64,000 nucleotides of DNA from Flavivirga jejuensis (GCF_030540765.1 NZ_JAUOEL010000008.1:186001-250000), one strand, 5' to 3'; positions 18,068-28,002 are shown, counted from the first letter of the stretch. The notes: generated by a model not told the origin, from the sequence alone. Translations and numbers: made by a program.

Positions 18068-18346
18068 ATGAAACATCGATCTTTAAAAACAGTTTTGTAT
18101 GCCTTCGTTTTTACGCTGGCCATTGGAGCCTCTTTTGCTTTTAAATCTGCTCCAAGCGATCCAGGTATATTTATCCAGAAAGTTGGCCCAACTCATTGTG
18201 AATCACAATTAATGGCTCTTCCATATGGCTGTTCCATTGACAACTGGGGGGCAAAATGTGCCATTATTGAGTTAGGTGTAAGTCATAACTTGTACTCTAG
18301 AGTCTGGGGAGTTCTATGTATGGATCAATACAGATTACCTTTGTAA
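18068..18346 (+). CDS. Small exported four-cysteine peptide (DUF6520-like)
   Basis: A 92-residue protein. A signal peptide (about residues 1-24, VLYAFVFTLAIGASFA) leaves a mature chain of ~68 residues with four cysteines at 44, 55, 64 and 84, enough for two disulfides. The spacing and the end (LYSRVWGVLCMDQYRLPL) recall the flavobacterial family DUF6520, whose members often lie beside MauE/DoxX-type membrane proteins. That pairing is seen here, with the MauE-like gene 230 bp downstream. A terminator follows directly, so the peptide may be made in excess over the downstream genes. The role is unknown. Confidence 0.8.
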   Translation: MKHRSLKTVLYAFVFTLAIGASFAFKSAPSDPGIFIQKVGPTHCESQLMALPYGCSIDNWGAKCAIIELGVSHNLYSRVWGVLCMDQYRLPL

Positions 18347-18357
18347 AATTTAATCAT

Positions 18358-18389
18358 AAAGAGGTTGTTGAAAAGCGACCTCTTTTATT
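18358..18389 (+). terminator. Terminator between the Cys-peptide and MauE-like genes
   Basis: AAAGAGGT (18358-18365) pairs with ACCTCTTT (18378-18385) across a 12-nt loop, followed by a T-rich tract. It ends the peptide transcript 12 bp after the stop, or lets only part of it continue downstream. Confidence 0.75.
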
Positions 18390-18576
18390 TGTATAAATGG
18401 TGGAATTATTAAAAGATTTACAAGGTTCGGTGATAAAATTAGCACGCACTATTACAGCATGAAAAACCAACTTTCAATACACCCCTTAAACCTTTCATTT
18501 TGTAAGCATTTATCATTGAAAAACAAATTTCAACCTGTATTTACACTGTTAATAAACTATTTTCATTATAAATGTT

Positions 18577-19032
18577 ATGAAAATCTACAGTAAACATAGA
18601 AATAGTTTGTTGGAACTTATTTGTATGCTGTTCATATTATTGTTTGTATATGCAGCTGTAAGCAAATTTTTAGTTTTTGACGAATTTAAGATTCAAATAG
18701 GGCAATCTCCCGTTCTTACTAATTATACTACTTGGGTCGCCTGGGGCGTTCCTTTCATTGAAATCCTAATTTCATTGATGTTGATCATTCCGCGGTTTAA
18801 GCTATTGGCCTTGTATGCTGCCTTTACGCTCATGACCATGTTTACTACCTATATTTTTATTATTTTGAATTTTAGTGACTTTATTCCCTGTTCCTGTGGA
18901 GGTGTTTTGGAAAAATTAAGTTGGACCGAACATTTAATATTTAATATCATCTTTGTTATTCTTGCCTTTATTGGGGTTGTAATATTAAGTCCACAAAAGA
19001 ATGACAATACTTCAAAATCTGTAGCCTTATGA
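18577..19032 (+). CDS. MauE/DoxX family redox-associated membrane protein
   Basis: A 151-residue inner-membrane protein with four hydrophobic segments. The key motif DFIPCSCGGVLEKLSWTEH, with paired cysteines (CSC) near residues 107-109 just before the last helix, is typical of the MauE/DoxX redox group. In methylotrophs MauE is needed to form disulfides in methylamine dehydrogenase; in Bacteroidota the substrate is unknown. Its position between a four-Cys exported peptide and an anchored extracytoplasmic protein suggests, by inference, that it oxidises the peptide. The stop overlaps the start of the next gene by 4 bp (ATGA), so the two are translationally coupled. Confidence 0.88.
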   Translation: MKIYSKHRNSLLELICMLFILLFVYAAVSKFLVFDEFKIQIGQSPVLTNYTTWVAWGVPFIEILISLMLIIPRFKLLALYAAFTLMTMFTTYIFIILNFSDFIPCSCGGVLEKLSWTEHLIFNIIFVILAFIGVVILSPQKNDNTSKSVAL

Positions 19033-20132
19033 TACGTAAAAAAACATATACTACCCTTTTTATCTGTATGATATGTGGTATAGGGCTCATGTTTTTATTA
19101 TTCTCTCTTTCAGAACATAAACTCCATCGAGACAATAGTTTTACACGCCGGTTTGCTGGTCATCCTGCAATAAGTGCCAAACAATTGGATCTGGCTTACA
19201 ATTCGTATTATATTGCTGGAACCGATCAGGGAAAGATATATTTGGGAAACAGTACCGCACCTTTTCATCTGGTTACTTTGGATACGGCACTTCAGAACAA
19301 AGAAACCATTCGTTTGGCTTTAGATCAGGACAGTCTCTCGTATAAATCTATACAGCTACGGGTAATCCCTCCCTATTTCTTTCTTATGGATGGTGTTATG
19401 CCTTATATTTTTAGAGGGAATACGACAGATTGGAAAGCCCGATCCATCTTGAATAAACCAGCTTATTTCTCACAGGTTGAACCCATAGATTCTGTTAATT
19501 TGGTCATTAGTAGCGTAAGCAGTAAAACCAGAGAAAATGTGCTGGGTAAAATAAGTCTTTCAGGAACAGGTAAGATTGACCTCTCTCACGACCTGTTGCA
19601 AAAACAAATCGACGGTATTTTTGATACCGATGGTATCCTCCAATACAATCGCCAGTTACAAAAATTGGTATATACCTACTATTACCGTAACCAATTTATT
19701 GTTGCCGACACCAATCTCCAATTAGACCATCTTGGGAAAACCATAGACACCATAAGCCATGCTCAAATAAAAATGGGAACCATAGCATCTAAAAATCAAA
19801 TAAAAATGGCTGCACCTCCTCTAATAGTAAACAAAAACAGTGCAACCTACGGTGACTACCTTTTTGTAAACTCAAAATTAATAGGAAAATACGAACCTAT
19901 TCACATATGGGAACGAGCTTCTATTATTGATGTATATAACCTTGTAGATAACACTTACGAATTTAGCTTTTATATTTATGGCATCAAAAAAGACAAACTA
20001 AGATCATTTCAGGTGCTTCAAGATAAATTTATCGGGCTCATTGGGAATCATATAGTAACGTACCAACTCGACACAAATCTGTTTAAGAATCTATTACCCA
20101 ATTCAAAAGAGAACGTAGATCCCAAAATTTAG
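19029..20132 (+). CDS. Membrane-anchored extracytoplasmic protein coupled to the MauE-like gene
   Basis: A 367-residue protein with an N-terminal hydrophobic anchor (TLFICMICGIGLMFLLFSL, residues ~9-28) and no lipobox. The rest is beta-rich with repeated short blocks (YYIAGTDQGKIYLGN, LRVIPPYFFLMDGVMPYIFRG, FSFYIYGIKKDKLRSFQVL), compatible with a beta-propeller facing the periplasm. I do not recognise a named family. It is translationally coupled to the MauE-like gene (4-bp overlap), so the two probably act together. Base composition looks less AT-rich than the flanking core genes. It converges on susD across 270 bp. Confidence 0.8.
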   Translation: MIRKKTYTTLFICMICGIGLMFLLFSLSEHKLHRDNSFTRRFAGHPAISAKQLDLAYNSYYIAGTDQGKIYLGNSTAPFHLVTLDTALQNKETIRLALDQDSLSYKSIQLRVIPPYFFLMDGVMPYIFRGNTTDWKARSILNKPAYFSQVEPIDSVNLVISSVSSKTRENVLGKISLSGTGKIDLSHDLLQKQIDGIFDTDGILQYNRQLQKLVYTYYYRNQFIVADTNLQLDHLGKTIDTISHAQIKMGTIASKNQIKMAAPPLIVNKNSATYGDYLFVNSKLIGKYEPIHIWERASIIDVYNLVDNTYEFSFYIYGIKKDKLRSFQVLQDKFIGLIGNHIVTYQLDTNLFKNLLPNSKENVDPKI

Positions 20133-20324
20133 ATTTGAGTTATCAGATTGAGACCTTTATTATTTTTTTAACTGTCGAATGATAAGATGACGAAAGTTTG
20201 TCATTCTTGCCTTTCAACTATTATTTAAGACAAATTTCGGTAGGAATCCACAAGTTGATTAAATAAGTAATTCATTGATTTATTTTTCACTATTTAAATA
20301 TAAATATTACGCAGATGTATAATT

Positions 20325-20395
20325 TTATTATATGAGATGCTTTCGTAGTCAAGTAAATCCCTGCCTCTGCTGGAATGACAAACTTACTTCTTAGC
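20325..20395. repeat. Degenerate dispersed intergenic repeat
   Basis: Between two convergent genes, the words GAGATGCTTTCGTAGTCAAG and CCCTGCCTCTGCTGGAATGA resemble parts of flavobacterial intergenic palindromes. Only one arm is recognisable, so it is probably a decayed copy. Confidence 0.35.
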
Positions 20396-20402
20396 TAGGA
20401 TC

Positions 20403-21830
20403 TTAATACCCATTATTCTGCGGTAATAAATTGGGATTGAGCGTTAACTCTTTATCTGGAACGGGTAACAACATATGAATGTCTTTCCAGTTGGGTTTGA
20501 TTGCCCCCAATACTTCTGTTGCTTTTCCCATACGCTTTAAATCGAACCAACGGTGTCCTTGTTCTGTAAACAATTCAACCCGACGCTCTTGCAAAATGGC
20601 ATCCAACAATTCATTTAATGTAACGGCAGCTGTGTTGTCCAAGCCCGCTCGGTTTCTAACTGCATTTATATCTGCTTGTGCTCCAGAGATATCACCTAGA
20701 TGCGCTCGCGATTCGGCGCGAATTAAATATTGTTCTGCCAAACGTAATTGTATCGAATATTCTACAGAACTACCTGTATTGCTTTGTTCTTTATATTTAA
20801 AAGCATGACACCAAGTTTCTGTATTTGCAGTATTACTAACTTCTTTCACCCAAGAGGATTGGCGCAGATCACCAGATTCAAATGCACCAAACAAAAGGTC
20901 GCTCATAGCTATATTTGAGGGAGGTCCAATAGTAAATATAAAATTTGTTCCCTCATTGGTATTATCACCATCTGCATTCGGTTTAAATTGCCAGATCGTT
21001 CCAGAAGCCTCTTTTAAAAAGACCTTGCTTAAATCAGGTTCCAAAGCTCCAAACTTGGTAATGACCCGATCCGCCATCGCTTCTGCCAAGGTCCATTGCT
21101 GGGTATATAAATAAGCACGGGCAAGCACTGCTTCTGCCACTGAAGCATAGGGACGTATACGCTCCTCGCTGATATCCTCATCAGGCAACAAGTCTACAGC
21201 CAAAATTAGATCTGCTATAATATCATCGTAGGCTAAAACTCTTGGAATTCGTGTTACAGCTTTATTTACTTCATAATCTATCCCTTTAATATAGGGAATA
21301 TCTCCAAAAAGCTCTGCTAGCAATAGATGCAAATAAGATCTTACAAACAAGGCTTCTCCTTTAAACTGATCCTTTTCTTCCGAAGTCAAATTTACCGAAT
21401 TCTCAACCCCGTCTAGAATCGCATTAACCGTATAAACTTGAGTGTAGGCACTGTTCCACAAATTTGCTACAATAAGGTCGTTTGACCGTACGGTATGGTT
21501 TTGGTAATTCTCCAATGGCTCTTCCCTACCTAGCTTGTAATAATCCAACTCATCGGTATATAGCCCCATAGAGACACTCAAGCCATCGCCAGATATCAAT
21601 CCATTAGTACGCATTTGATAATAGACACCATTGATTGCGGTTTCCGTCACTAATGCATCCTCAAAAATGGACGCTGCCGATAATTGATTTTTTGGTAGAT
21701 CTACCTCTACAAAATCTGTACAGGCTGTTAAACTCCCCATTAAAATAGTTAGGTTTAATAGATTACATCCACGAAAATTTAATATAAAAAACCATTGGTA
21801 TGGTACTGTATCTCTGTATTTAAATCTCAT
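20403..21830 (-). CDS. SusD/RagB family outer-membrane nutrient-binding lipoprotein
   Basis: A 475-residue surface lipoprotein that acts as the lid of a SusC-type transporter. The lipobox LTAC lies near residues 34-37, after a long N-region starting MRFKYRDTVPYQW, and is followed by the acidic, beta-lean TDFVEVDLPKNQLS typical of SusD. SusD features include SAASIFEDALVTETAINGVY, GEALFVRSYLHLLLAELFGDIPYI, the TPR-like LARAYLYTQQWTLAEAMAD, AEQYLIRAESRAHLGD and the C-terminal ERRVELFTEQGHRWFDLKR. It lies 20 bp after the frameshifted susC. The substrate cannot be told from sequence; it need not be a glycan, since FecR-controlled pairs serve varied substrates. Confidence 0.95.
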   Translation of the reverse strand: MRFKYRDTVPYQWFFILNFRGCNLLNLTILMGSLTACTDFVEVDLPKNQLSAASIFEDALVTETAINGVYYQMRTNGLISGDGLSVSMGLYTDELDYYKLGREEPLENYQNHTVRSNDLIVANLWNSAYTQVYTVNAILDGVENSVNLTSEEKDQFKGEALFVRSYLHLLLAELFGDIPYIKGIDYEVNKAVTRIPRVLAYDDIIADLILAVDLLPDEDISEERIRPYASVAEAVLARAYLYTQQWTLAEAMADRVITKFGALEPDLSKVFLKEASGTIWQFKPNADGDNTNEGTNFIFTIGPPSNIAMSDLLFGAFESGDLRQSSWVKEVSNTANTETWCHAFKYKEQSNTGSSVEYSIQLRLAEQYLIRAESRAHLGDISGAQADINAVRNRAGLDNTAAVTLNELLDAILQERRVELFTEQGHRWFDLKRMGKATEVLGAIKPNWKDIHMLLPVPDKELTLNPNLLPQNNGY

Positions 21831-21850
21831 AAACGTCTAGTTTTTTTATG

Positions 21851-24800
21851 TTAAAGGCTTAGTTCTAATCCTAGTGTAAAATGTCTTAATATAGGAAGTG
21901 CCGTGGCACTTGAGTGTTCTGGATCTGCTTTTAGGGATTTTGTAATTGTTAAGAGGTTCTGTCCTTGGAGATAGACCCTAACACCTAATCCAGAAGCGGT
22001 CTCTTTAGGAATGGCATAACTTAAAGAAACATTTCTAAGTCGGATAAAGGACGTATCTGTATACCGTGCGTTACTATTTTCATAATTGGCATAAGCAGAC
22101 ATAACCTCTCTTCCTTCTACACTTTCCCCTATGGTATAACGCTGTACCGAAGTTTCATCTCCATCCTGCTGCCAACGATTTAATACAAACACATGTTGGT
22201 TAGAAAAACCACCAGGATTTTTTGAATTATAGAAAACATCAGCACCTCTTTGTTTCTTAAACTGGAAAAAAAGCTCCAAGCTCAGGTTTTTGTAATTGAA
22301 AATGTTGTTCAAGCCTCCATGAAATTTTGGAGCTGTATCCTCGATCCATTGACGATCTTCTGAGAGATCACCAGGATCTATCTCACCATTTTTATTATAA
22401 TCTTCAAACTGATACACCCCTGTCTCTGGATCAACACCAGTCATATGATATAGCTTTTTAATATTTAAGGGCTGCCCTACTACATATTTATTTGCAAAAA
22501 TAGAGTGTTCCAATCCATCAAATTTTATCAACTTATTTTTGGGCATCGAAATATTAAAAGTCGTAGTCCAGTTAAAATGGGTGTTTTTAATATTTACAGA
22601 CCGAAAGTCTATTTCAAGACCTGTATTTTCTACCGTAGCATCAAAGTTGGCATTTACAGAATTAAAACCAGTGGTTCCTGGTAAAGGAATTCCCAACAAT
22701 TGATTTGAAGAATGATTACGGTACCATGCCGTTGTAAATAGTACACGATCGTTTAAAAACCCCAATTCCAGACCTACTTCAAACTTTCTGGTTTCTTCCC
22801 ATCCAAAGGTTGGATTGAATAACTTCTCTGGTAATACTATCGGTCCGTTATAATTTCCATCCGAAGTCTCATAAGTATTATAAAAGCCATAATTCCCTAT
22901 ATTATCACTACCTGTAACTCCATAACTGGTACGAAATTTTCCATAACTTAAAAGCCCATGATTCTCTAAGAAGGTTTCTTCTGAAAAAATCCAGGCTGCT
23001 CCAACGGCTCCAAAATAACCAAATTGCCTGCCTGGTCCAAACCGACTGGAGCCATCTCGTCGCCCTGTGAGATTCATAATATATTTCCCTGCCCATTTAA
23101 AATTTAGTCTCCCAAATATAGCATTGTAATTATATTTGGATTCTTGGTCATCTCCATCTGTAATTTCATTGGCTGCGAAAACATCTAGAATTTGACTGTT
23201 ATTTTGGAAACCTTCTCCTGAGATACTAACTTGGCTTGTTTGACGTTGCTGGAATGTGGTTCCAACCAGAATATTAAGATTTGCCTTGCCCCATTCCTTT
23301 TCCCACTTTATCTGTGGTTCCACATTCCAGGATTGGATCGAGGCACTATTAGTAACAATCGACGATCCAGTAACACTTGTTAATCCATAAGCTGGATTAA
23401 ATACCGTATGTGGAGATGCTTTATGCTCCTTCATTTGGTAATCTGTATAACCTAAATTGGTTCTAAACTCCAAATTTTGGTATAGGACGATAAGAAACCA
23501 CCGTATTCAATAGAAGGTTTTTATTCTTTGCCCGATATTCTCCTTCTAACAGCCCCAATGGATTATCCACTAAAATTGGAGTCCATCCGTCCCAATTCAA
23601 ATCACCACGATCATTGTAGAGTGCAGGAGCATTTGGTGGCAACTTATAGGCTTCTCCCGCAAACTCATCAAGCGGAAGGTGGTTGTCATCAAGAACATAA
23701 TTCGTTAAGATACTTATCTGAAAACGCTTGTTTAACGATTGGTGGCTAACATTGCTGTGTATAGAAGCCTTCTCATATTTTGAATCTCCAGGAAATACTG
23801 TAGTCTCATTTTGATAACTGCCACTAAATAAAAACTGTGTCTGTTCATTACCTCCTGAAAAAGACATCTGTCCCGTGTTTCGGTAAGCTGTACCTCCTAT
23901 AAGCACCTTTTGCCAGTCTGTATAACGATTTTGATCCCATTCAAACAAGTCTGGCATAGCGGCTTTTATATCTGGAAGTGCCGTTCCAAGCGTGAAACCA
24001 TCATTGGTAATCGCTTCCATTCGCATTTCTAAATACTGCTCTGTATTTAATAAATCCATAAAGTGCGGTACACTTGCCACTCCCGTAGTAACATTAACTT
24101 TAATTTGGGTTTTCCCTGGGCTGCCTCTTTTGGTTGTGATAAGGATTACGCCATTTGCACCACGAGAACCATAAATAGCCGTAGCATCTGCATCTTTGAG
24201 CACTTCAATGCTTTCAATATCAAAAGGGTTAATCAAACTTTGCCGGTTTTCTCCTGGTAAAATAGAACTAACAAGAGGAAATGACGATGATTCGAAATTA
24301 TAAGGAACCCCATCTAAGATATATAGCGGCTCTGTATCTGCATTTATAAAGTTTTTACCGCGTATCTCAATCTTAAAACCGCTACCAGGAAGTCCTGTGT
24401 TTTGAACAATATTGACTCCTGGAATATAGCCATTCATAGCTGCCAACGGGTTGGATATGGGTTGTTTTTCTATGGTCTTAGCATCTATCTTATAAACATT
24501 CCCTGGATTCTCTCGTTGAGGTCTTTTGTAGTAGTGTCCCACCACGATTTCTACTTGTTCCAATTCTTCAAACTCTTCTTTAAGGGATACATTAATGCTA
24601 CTTTGATTGTTTATGGGAATTTCCTGTGTTTTAAATCCTAATGACGAGAATACTAAAACAGTATCAGAATGGGTTACCATAACCGTATACAAGCCATTTA
24701 AATCGGTAGCAGTTCCTTTGGTTTCACCATTTTTAAAAACGGAGACGTCTTTCATAGCTCTCCCTTCCTCATCTGAGACGATACCAGAAAGACTTCGCTC

Positions 24801-25157
24801 TTGGGGTTTATCGTCATTCTTTTTTTTATCAATAAAAATGTTATTCCCCTCTATAGTGACATCAAAATCCTCCTTTGGAATATTCATATTTAATAACTCA
24901 TTAACTCCAATAGTTCCTTTATTGAGCTTTATTTTAGGAAAGTCTTTAAACAAATTTTCAGGCAAAACGAATAAGTAATTCGTCTGTTCGCCAATAATAT
25001 CAAATACCTTATCAATGGTTACCTCCATTGTTGAATCTATGACAACCTCAATGTTTTGAGAGTATGTATGCTTAGGTATAAAACTGAACAATACGATACT
25101 AAATAACAGTATAAATCTGCACATAATAAATTTTGAGAGTGTATTTTTTAAATACAA
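21851..25157 (-). pseudogene. SusC/RagA TonB-dependent receptor with STN domain, broken by a single-base frameshift
   Basis: Two adjacent reading frames make one receptor of ~1100 residues. The 5' part (25157-23463, 564 codons) has a signal peptide (CRFILLFSIVLFSFIP), an STN signalling domain (about 35-110), a carboxypeptidase-like domain (SGIVSDEEGRAMKDVSVF), the plug with YILDGVPY and ADATAIYGSRGANGVILITT, and the start of the barrel. The 3' part (23473-21851) holds the remaining barrel and ends LRHFTLGLELSL. The frames meet at an A4T3 run (about 23472-23478): dropping one T gives ...RPIPK-LEFRTNLGYTD... and restores the frame. The start at 25157 is TTG; an ATG at 25124 (MCRFILLF...) is a better start. 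The STN domain fits control by the neighbouring FecR/ECF pair. Loss of function or a sequencing error are both possible. Confidence 0.9.
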
Positions 25158-25210
25158 AACATGGTTAATTTAATTTTCGTAATTTGATTATTACTTACCT
25201 AATTAATTAA

Positions 25211-25268
25211 TATTAAAAAAGGGGAATGTAACCTCATACCATTCAGGCATAAACTACATTCCTCCTTT
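25211..25268 (-). terminator. Terminator or attenuator just upstream of susC
   Basis: On the minus strand AAAGGAGGAATGTA (25268-25255) pairs with TACATTCCCCTTT (25230-25217) with one bulged base and a long loop, followed by a T run. It lies about 55-90 bp before the susC start, so it may end the fecR-side transcript or act as an attenuator in the susC leader. Confidence 0.65.
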
Positions 25269-25423
25269 ATATTTTTAAATCTGCTTTATTTTATTTCATT
25301 TTTTTTCGGTTGATTTTAATATTTCGAAATAGTCATTTTTGTTTTCATTAGATTAGTTCTTGTTTTTTATTAAATTTCAGATGAATCTATTTACCATTTT
25401 TTTTAAGATGCTGTCCCTAATCT

Positions 25424-25494
25424 AAAAGGGAAAAGATAGTTTAGATTTATTAATCTCTCACTTAATAAATCTAAAAACACACTTGTTCCCTTTT
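25424..25494. repeat. Nested inverted repeat in the susC upstream region
   Basis: A perfect 13-bp inverted repeat (TTTAGATTTATTA at 25440-25452, TAATAAATCTAAA at 25463-25475) lies inside a second pair (AAAAGGGAA at 25424-25432, TTCCCTTTT at 25486-25494). It could fold in RNA from either strand. It lies between the small unknown ORF and the hairpin ahead of susC; the rest of 25158-25577 shows nothing else. Confidence 0.7.
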
Positions 25495-25577
25495 TTAAAT
25501 TGCTTCTTTATTTTATTTATTTTTTATGTGTCTTCATGGTATCACGTTAAGCTGGTTCAGCTACCAAAATTAATCCA

Positions 25578-26075
25578 TCAGATTATTTTTACATGTTCCA
25601 ATCCTACTTCTTCATATTTTTTTAGTTTCTGTACCCTACTGAATCGTAGGTTTTCGAAAAAATATAAACCTTTTTTTAGATGTTTTGCATCGGATTTTTT
25701 AATTTTACTCTGTAACATCTTTTGCCTTAAATTATTATATACTCGTATAAACTTTAAACCTGAGACTTCTTTTATATGCAACATATACTCTGGCGAATTT
25801 GAATCATCATTATTAGAACATGTTTGAAAATAATTGACTGATAAATCATCAAATTTAAGCGCAGATGCTTTTACTGTAAAAGAAATAACATCGGTATTGT
25901 GTAAGCCAACAGAGATGAGATTTGGGGGTTCATCTCCTATTGGACTTACTGGGGCAGGACCACCTGATAAGGTTACGATAATATCATCAATTATTTCTTC
26001 TGAGGTATCATCTCTGTTATCCATAGTATTCGTACCAGAATCAAATAATGCAAATAAATTTATATTTTTTTTCAT
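25578..26075 (-). CDS. Hypothetical protein between fecR and susC
   Basis: A 165-residue ORF in the sigma-fecR-susC-susD direction, starting ATG at 26075, 131 bp after fecR. No signal peptide or membrane segment is visible. The N-terminal ~39 residues are acidic (DNRDDTSEEIIDDIIVTLSGG), with Gly-Gly at 38-39 and hydrophobic residues at -4, -7 and -12 from it, as in double-glycine leaders. A Pro-rich stretch (PAPVSPIGDEPP) follows, then a basic C-terminal half (KMLQSKIKKSDAKHLKKGLYF). I recognise no family. The opposite strand also has a 114-codon ORF here, but its hydrophobic low-complexity start looks like a shadow. It may be a peptide precursor or an uncharacterised regulator. Confidence 0.5.
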   Translation of the reverse strand: MKKNINLFALFDSGTNTMDNRDDTSEEIIDDIIVTLSGGPAPVSPIGDEPPNLISVGLHNTDVISFTVKASALKFDDLSVNYFQTCSNNDDSNSPEYMLHIKEVSGLKFIRVYNNLRQKMLQSKIKKSDAKHLKKGLYFFENLRFSRVQKLKKYEEVGLEHVKII

Positions 26076-26206
26076 GGCTTAGGGCTATTTTAATTGTTTT
26101 GTTTATAGTTTAGTTTAATTCGTTTTTGTTTAATCTACTATGAAAGCTGGTTAACTTATTCTTTGAAATAGAGCTCCAGATTACTTTCACATACCGTCGC
26201 CGCCTT

Positions 26207-27391
26207 TTAATTGATAGTTAATGTTTTATCTTTTATATGATAGCCATTGAGAAGATTTGAGCGCTTAAAGCTTAACAGAACATCTTCTATTGGAGAGTTT
26301 CTGTTGAATGATCCCATATACGTTTTGTCTTCTACTTCTTTGTTTTCAAATCTCACTTCCATGTCGTACCAACGTGAAAGGGTTTTCATGATATCCTTTA
26401 AGGTTTTTTTTCGAAAACTATACTTACCGTCTTTCCATGAAACTTCTTTGTACGTATTGATGTTTGTTGTTATGTTTATATTATTAGTTTCAAGATTTAA
26501 ATTTGATTGTTGGTTAGGGATTAATATTTGATTTTTATCTATTGTACTTATAGCCACTTTACCTTCTACTAAGGTGGTATAAATGTTAGTCTCATCTTTA
26601 TAAGCTTTTATATTGAACTCAGTACCTAATACTTCGATTTCCTGAGACTGATTAAACACTTTGAACTTCGCCCCTTTATGATTTGTACTTGACGACACAT
26701 CGAAATAGGCTTCACCATAAACAAGTTCTACTTGCCTAGTTTTTCCATCATTAAATGCTACTGGGTATTTTAGTTGGGTCTCGGAATTTAGCGAGATTTT
26801 AGTACCGTCTGATAATTCTATTTTAAATTGCCCCCCACGAGGAACTGTTATTATATTATAAGCAATTTCTTTTATTCCTATTTCTGTATGACCTGCTTGT
26901 TCGATAGGTAGATATATTATTTTTTCGCCATTACTAGTAGCATTGTTTGATTGGTAAGCTTGACCTTTTTCTAAACGCACTTCGGAAGCATCTTCTAATG
27001 TTAAAATTGCTTTGTCTGTACCTATTTCGATATTTTTCTCTGCTATAGTTATTGTATCAATTTGCAATTCATTATTTTTATTTAAAAGAAACGTGATGCC
27101 AAGTAAAATGACTATAGATGCTGCTATCGTAAAATAGTTAAACGGTTTTTGTCTGAAATAGCTTTGTTTTTTGTTACCAGTTATTTTTTCCCAGGCTTTT
27201 TGCTTATTTAATTTATTTTTAAGTTGTAAACGTTCTTCTCTTTTATTTTTATTAGTAACACCAAAAAGGATACGTTTTTTATCATCTTCGGTAAGCGTAT
27301 CAAACTCCTCTAAATCGATGGGGGTTTCATCTTTTATTAACGAAGCAGCAATCTTCTCCGCAAGTGGTTTAATTTTATCTAAATTGTCCAT
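26207..27391 (-). CDS. FecR family anti-sigma factor
   Basis: A 394-residue inner-membrane protein. The cytoplasmic N-terminal part (1-90) binds the ECF sigma factor. One transmembrane helix (FTIAASIVILLGITFLL) lies near residues 90-106. The periplasmic FecR domain (about 180-275) shows IITVPRGGQFKIELSDGT, INSETQLKYPV-like LNSETQLKYPVAFNDG, VELVYGEAYFDV and VLGTEFNIKAYKDE. A C-terminal DUF4974 domain (about 320-394) has SFRKKTLKDIMKTLSRWYDMEV. FecR proteins receive the signal from the receptor STN domain and free the sigma factor. It lies 80 bp after the first ECF gene, so the cognate pair is clear. Confidence 0.95.
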   Translation of the reverse strand: MDNLDKIKPLAEKIAASLIKDETPIDLEEFDTLTEDDKKRILFGVTNKNKREERLQLKNKLNKQKAWEKITGNKKQSYFRQKPFNYFTIAASIVILLGITFLLNKNNELQIDTITIAEKNIEIGTDKAILTLEDASEVRLEKGQAYQSNNATSNGEKIIYLPIEQAGHTEIGIKEIAYNIITVPRGGQFKIELSDGTKISLNSETQLKYPVAFNDGKTRQVELVYGEAYFDVSSSTNHKGAKFKVFNQSQEIEVLGTEFNIKAYKDETNIYTTLVEGKVAISTIDKNQILIPNQQSNLNLETNNINITTNINTYKEVSWKDGKYSFRKKTLKDIMKTLSRWYDMEVRFENKEVEDKTYMGSFNRNSPIEDVLLSFKRSNLLNGYHIKDKTLTIN

Positions 27392-27471
27392 AAATTAAAG
27401 AATTAAGAGTCACTCTATATAATAATGACGTAAAGAAAAAGAAAGGGAGGGGGTAAAAGGTTAAAAAAGTT

Positions 27472-28002
27472 TTATACAATTCTTAAGAAACTTAAAGTTT
27501 TTCGGAGTTTTTGATAGGATTCCTTTTTATAACTCTTGACCGTATGAATGGATATGTTCATTTCTTCTGCTATTTCCTTGTTCTTATAATTTTCAATGCT
27601 TAACCTTATAGCCTTAGCAGCTTTACTAGGTAGTGCTTTCAGTTCTCTTTCAATAATATCTGATGTTTCCAATATAACAGCTTCTGGTAAATTGTAATTT
27701 TCCGTTTGTAGAGCTTCTAAATCCTCCAAAGGATAAGTATTAACATTTTTAACATATTTACTTCTCAAAAAATCAAGAGACTTATTCTTTACTGCTGTAT
27801 AAAAGAAGCTTTCAATTTTGTCTTTACTTTTAAAAGAAACCTTATCCTCCCATACTTTTATAAAGACATTCTGAACAATGTCTTCAGAATCATCTAAATC
27901 ATTAACATATTCATTAGCAAAAAGACATAATGACTTATATCGACGGTTGAAAAAATTTTCATACTCCTTTAAAGTTAACTCGTATTCTTTGCTTTGATCC
28001 AT
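27472..28002 (-). CDS. ECF RNA polymerase sigma factor, FecR-linked copy
   Basis: A 176-residue sigma-70 family ECF factor. Region 2 (about 10-80) has YKSLCLFANEYVNDLDDSED, IVQNVFIKVWEDK and AVKNKSLDFLRSKY. Region 4 (about 110-170) has LPSKAAKAIRLSIENYKNKE with a helix-turn-helix (IAEEMNISIHTVKSYKKES). It directs RNA polymerase to the susCD-type promoter when released by FecR. It is about 70% identical by eye to the copy at 28413-28943, with matching flanks, so the two arose by tandem duplication. This copy keeps the FecR neighbour. Confidence 0.95.
   Translation of the reverse strand: MDQSKEYELTLKEYENFFNRRYKSLCLFANEYVNDLDDSEDIVQNVFIKVWEDKVSFKSKDKIESFFYTAVKNKSLDFLRSKYVKNVNTYPLEDLEALQTENYNLPEAVILETSDIIERELKALPSKAAKAIRLSIENYKNKEIAEEMNISIHTVKSYKKESYQKLRKTLSFLRIV

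Noticed and set aside
23455-23485. Programmed frameshifting in susC
   Set aside because: The needed shift is +1. The A4T3 run is not a known slippery heptamer, and no stop-codon or stimulator context is seen; a mutation or read error is simpler.
25483-25827. 114-codon plus-strand ORF opposite the small unknown ORF
   Set aside because: Its start is a low-complexity Phe/Leu run from AT-rich DNA and it overlaps the inverted repeat. The minus-strand ORF fits the operon direction better.
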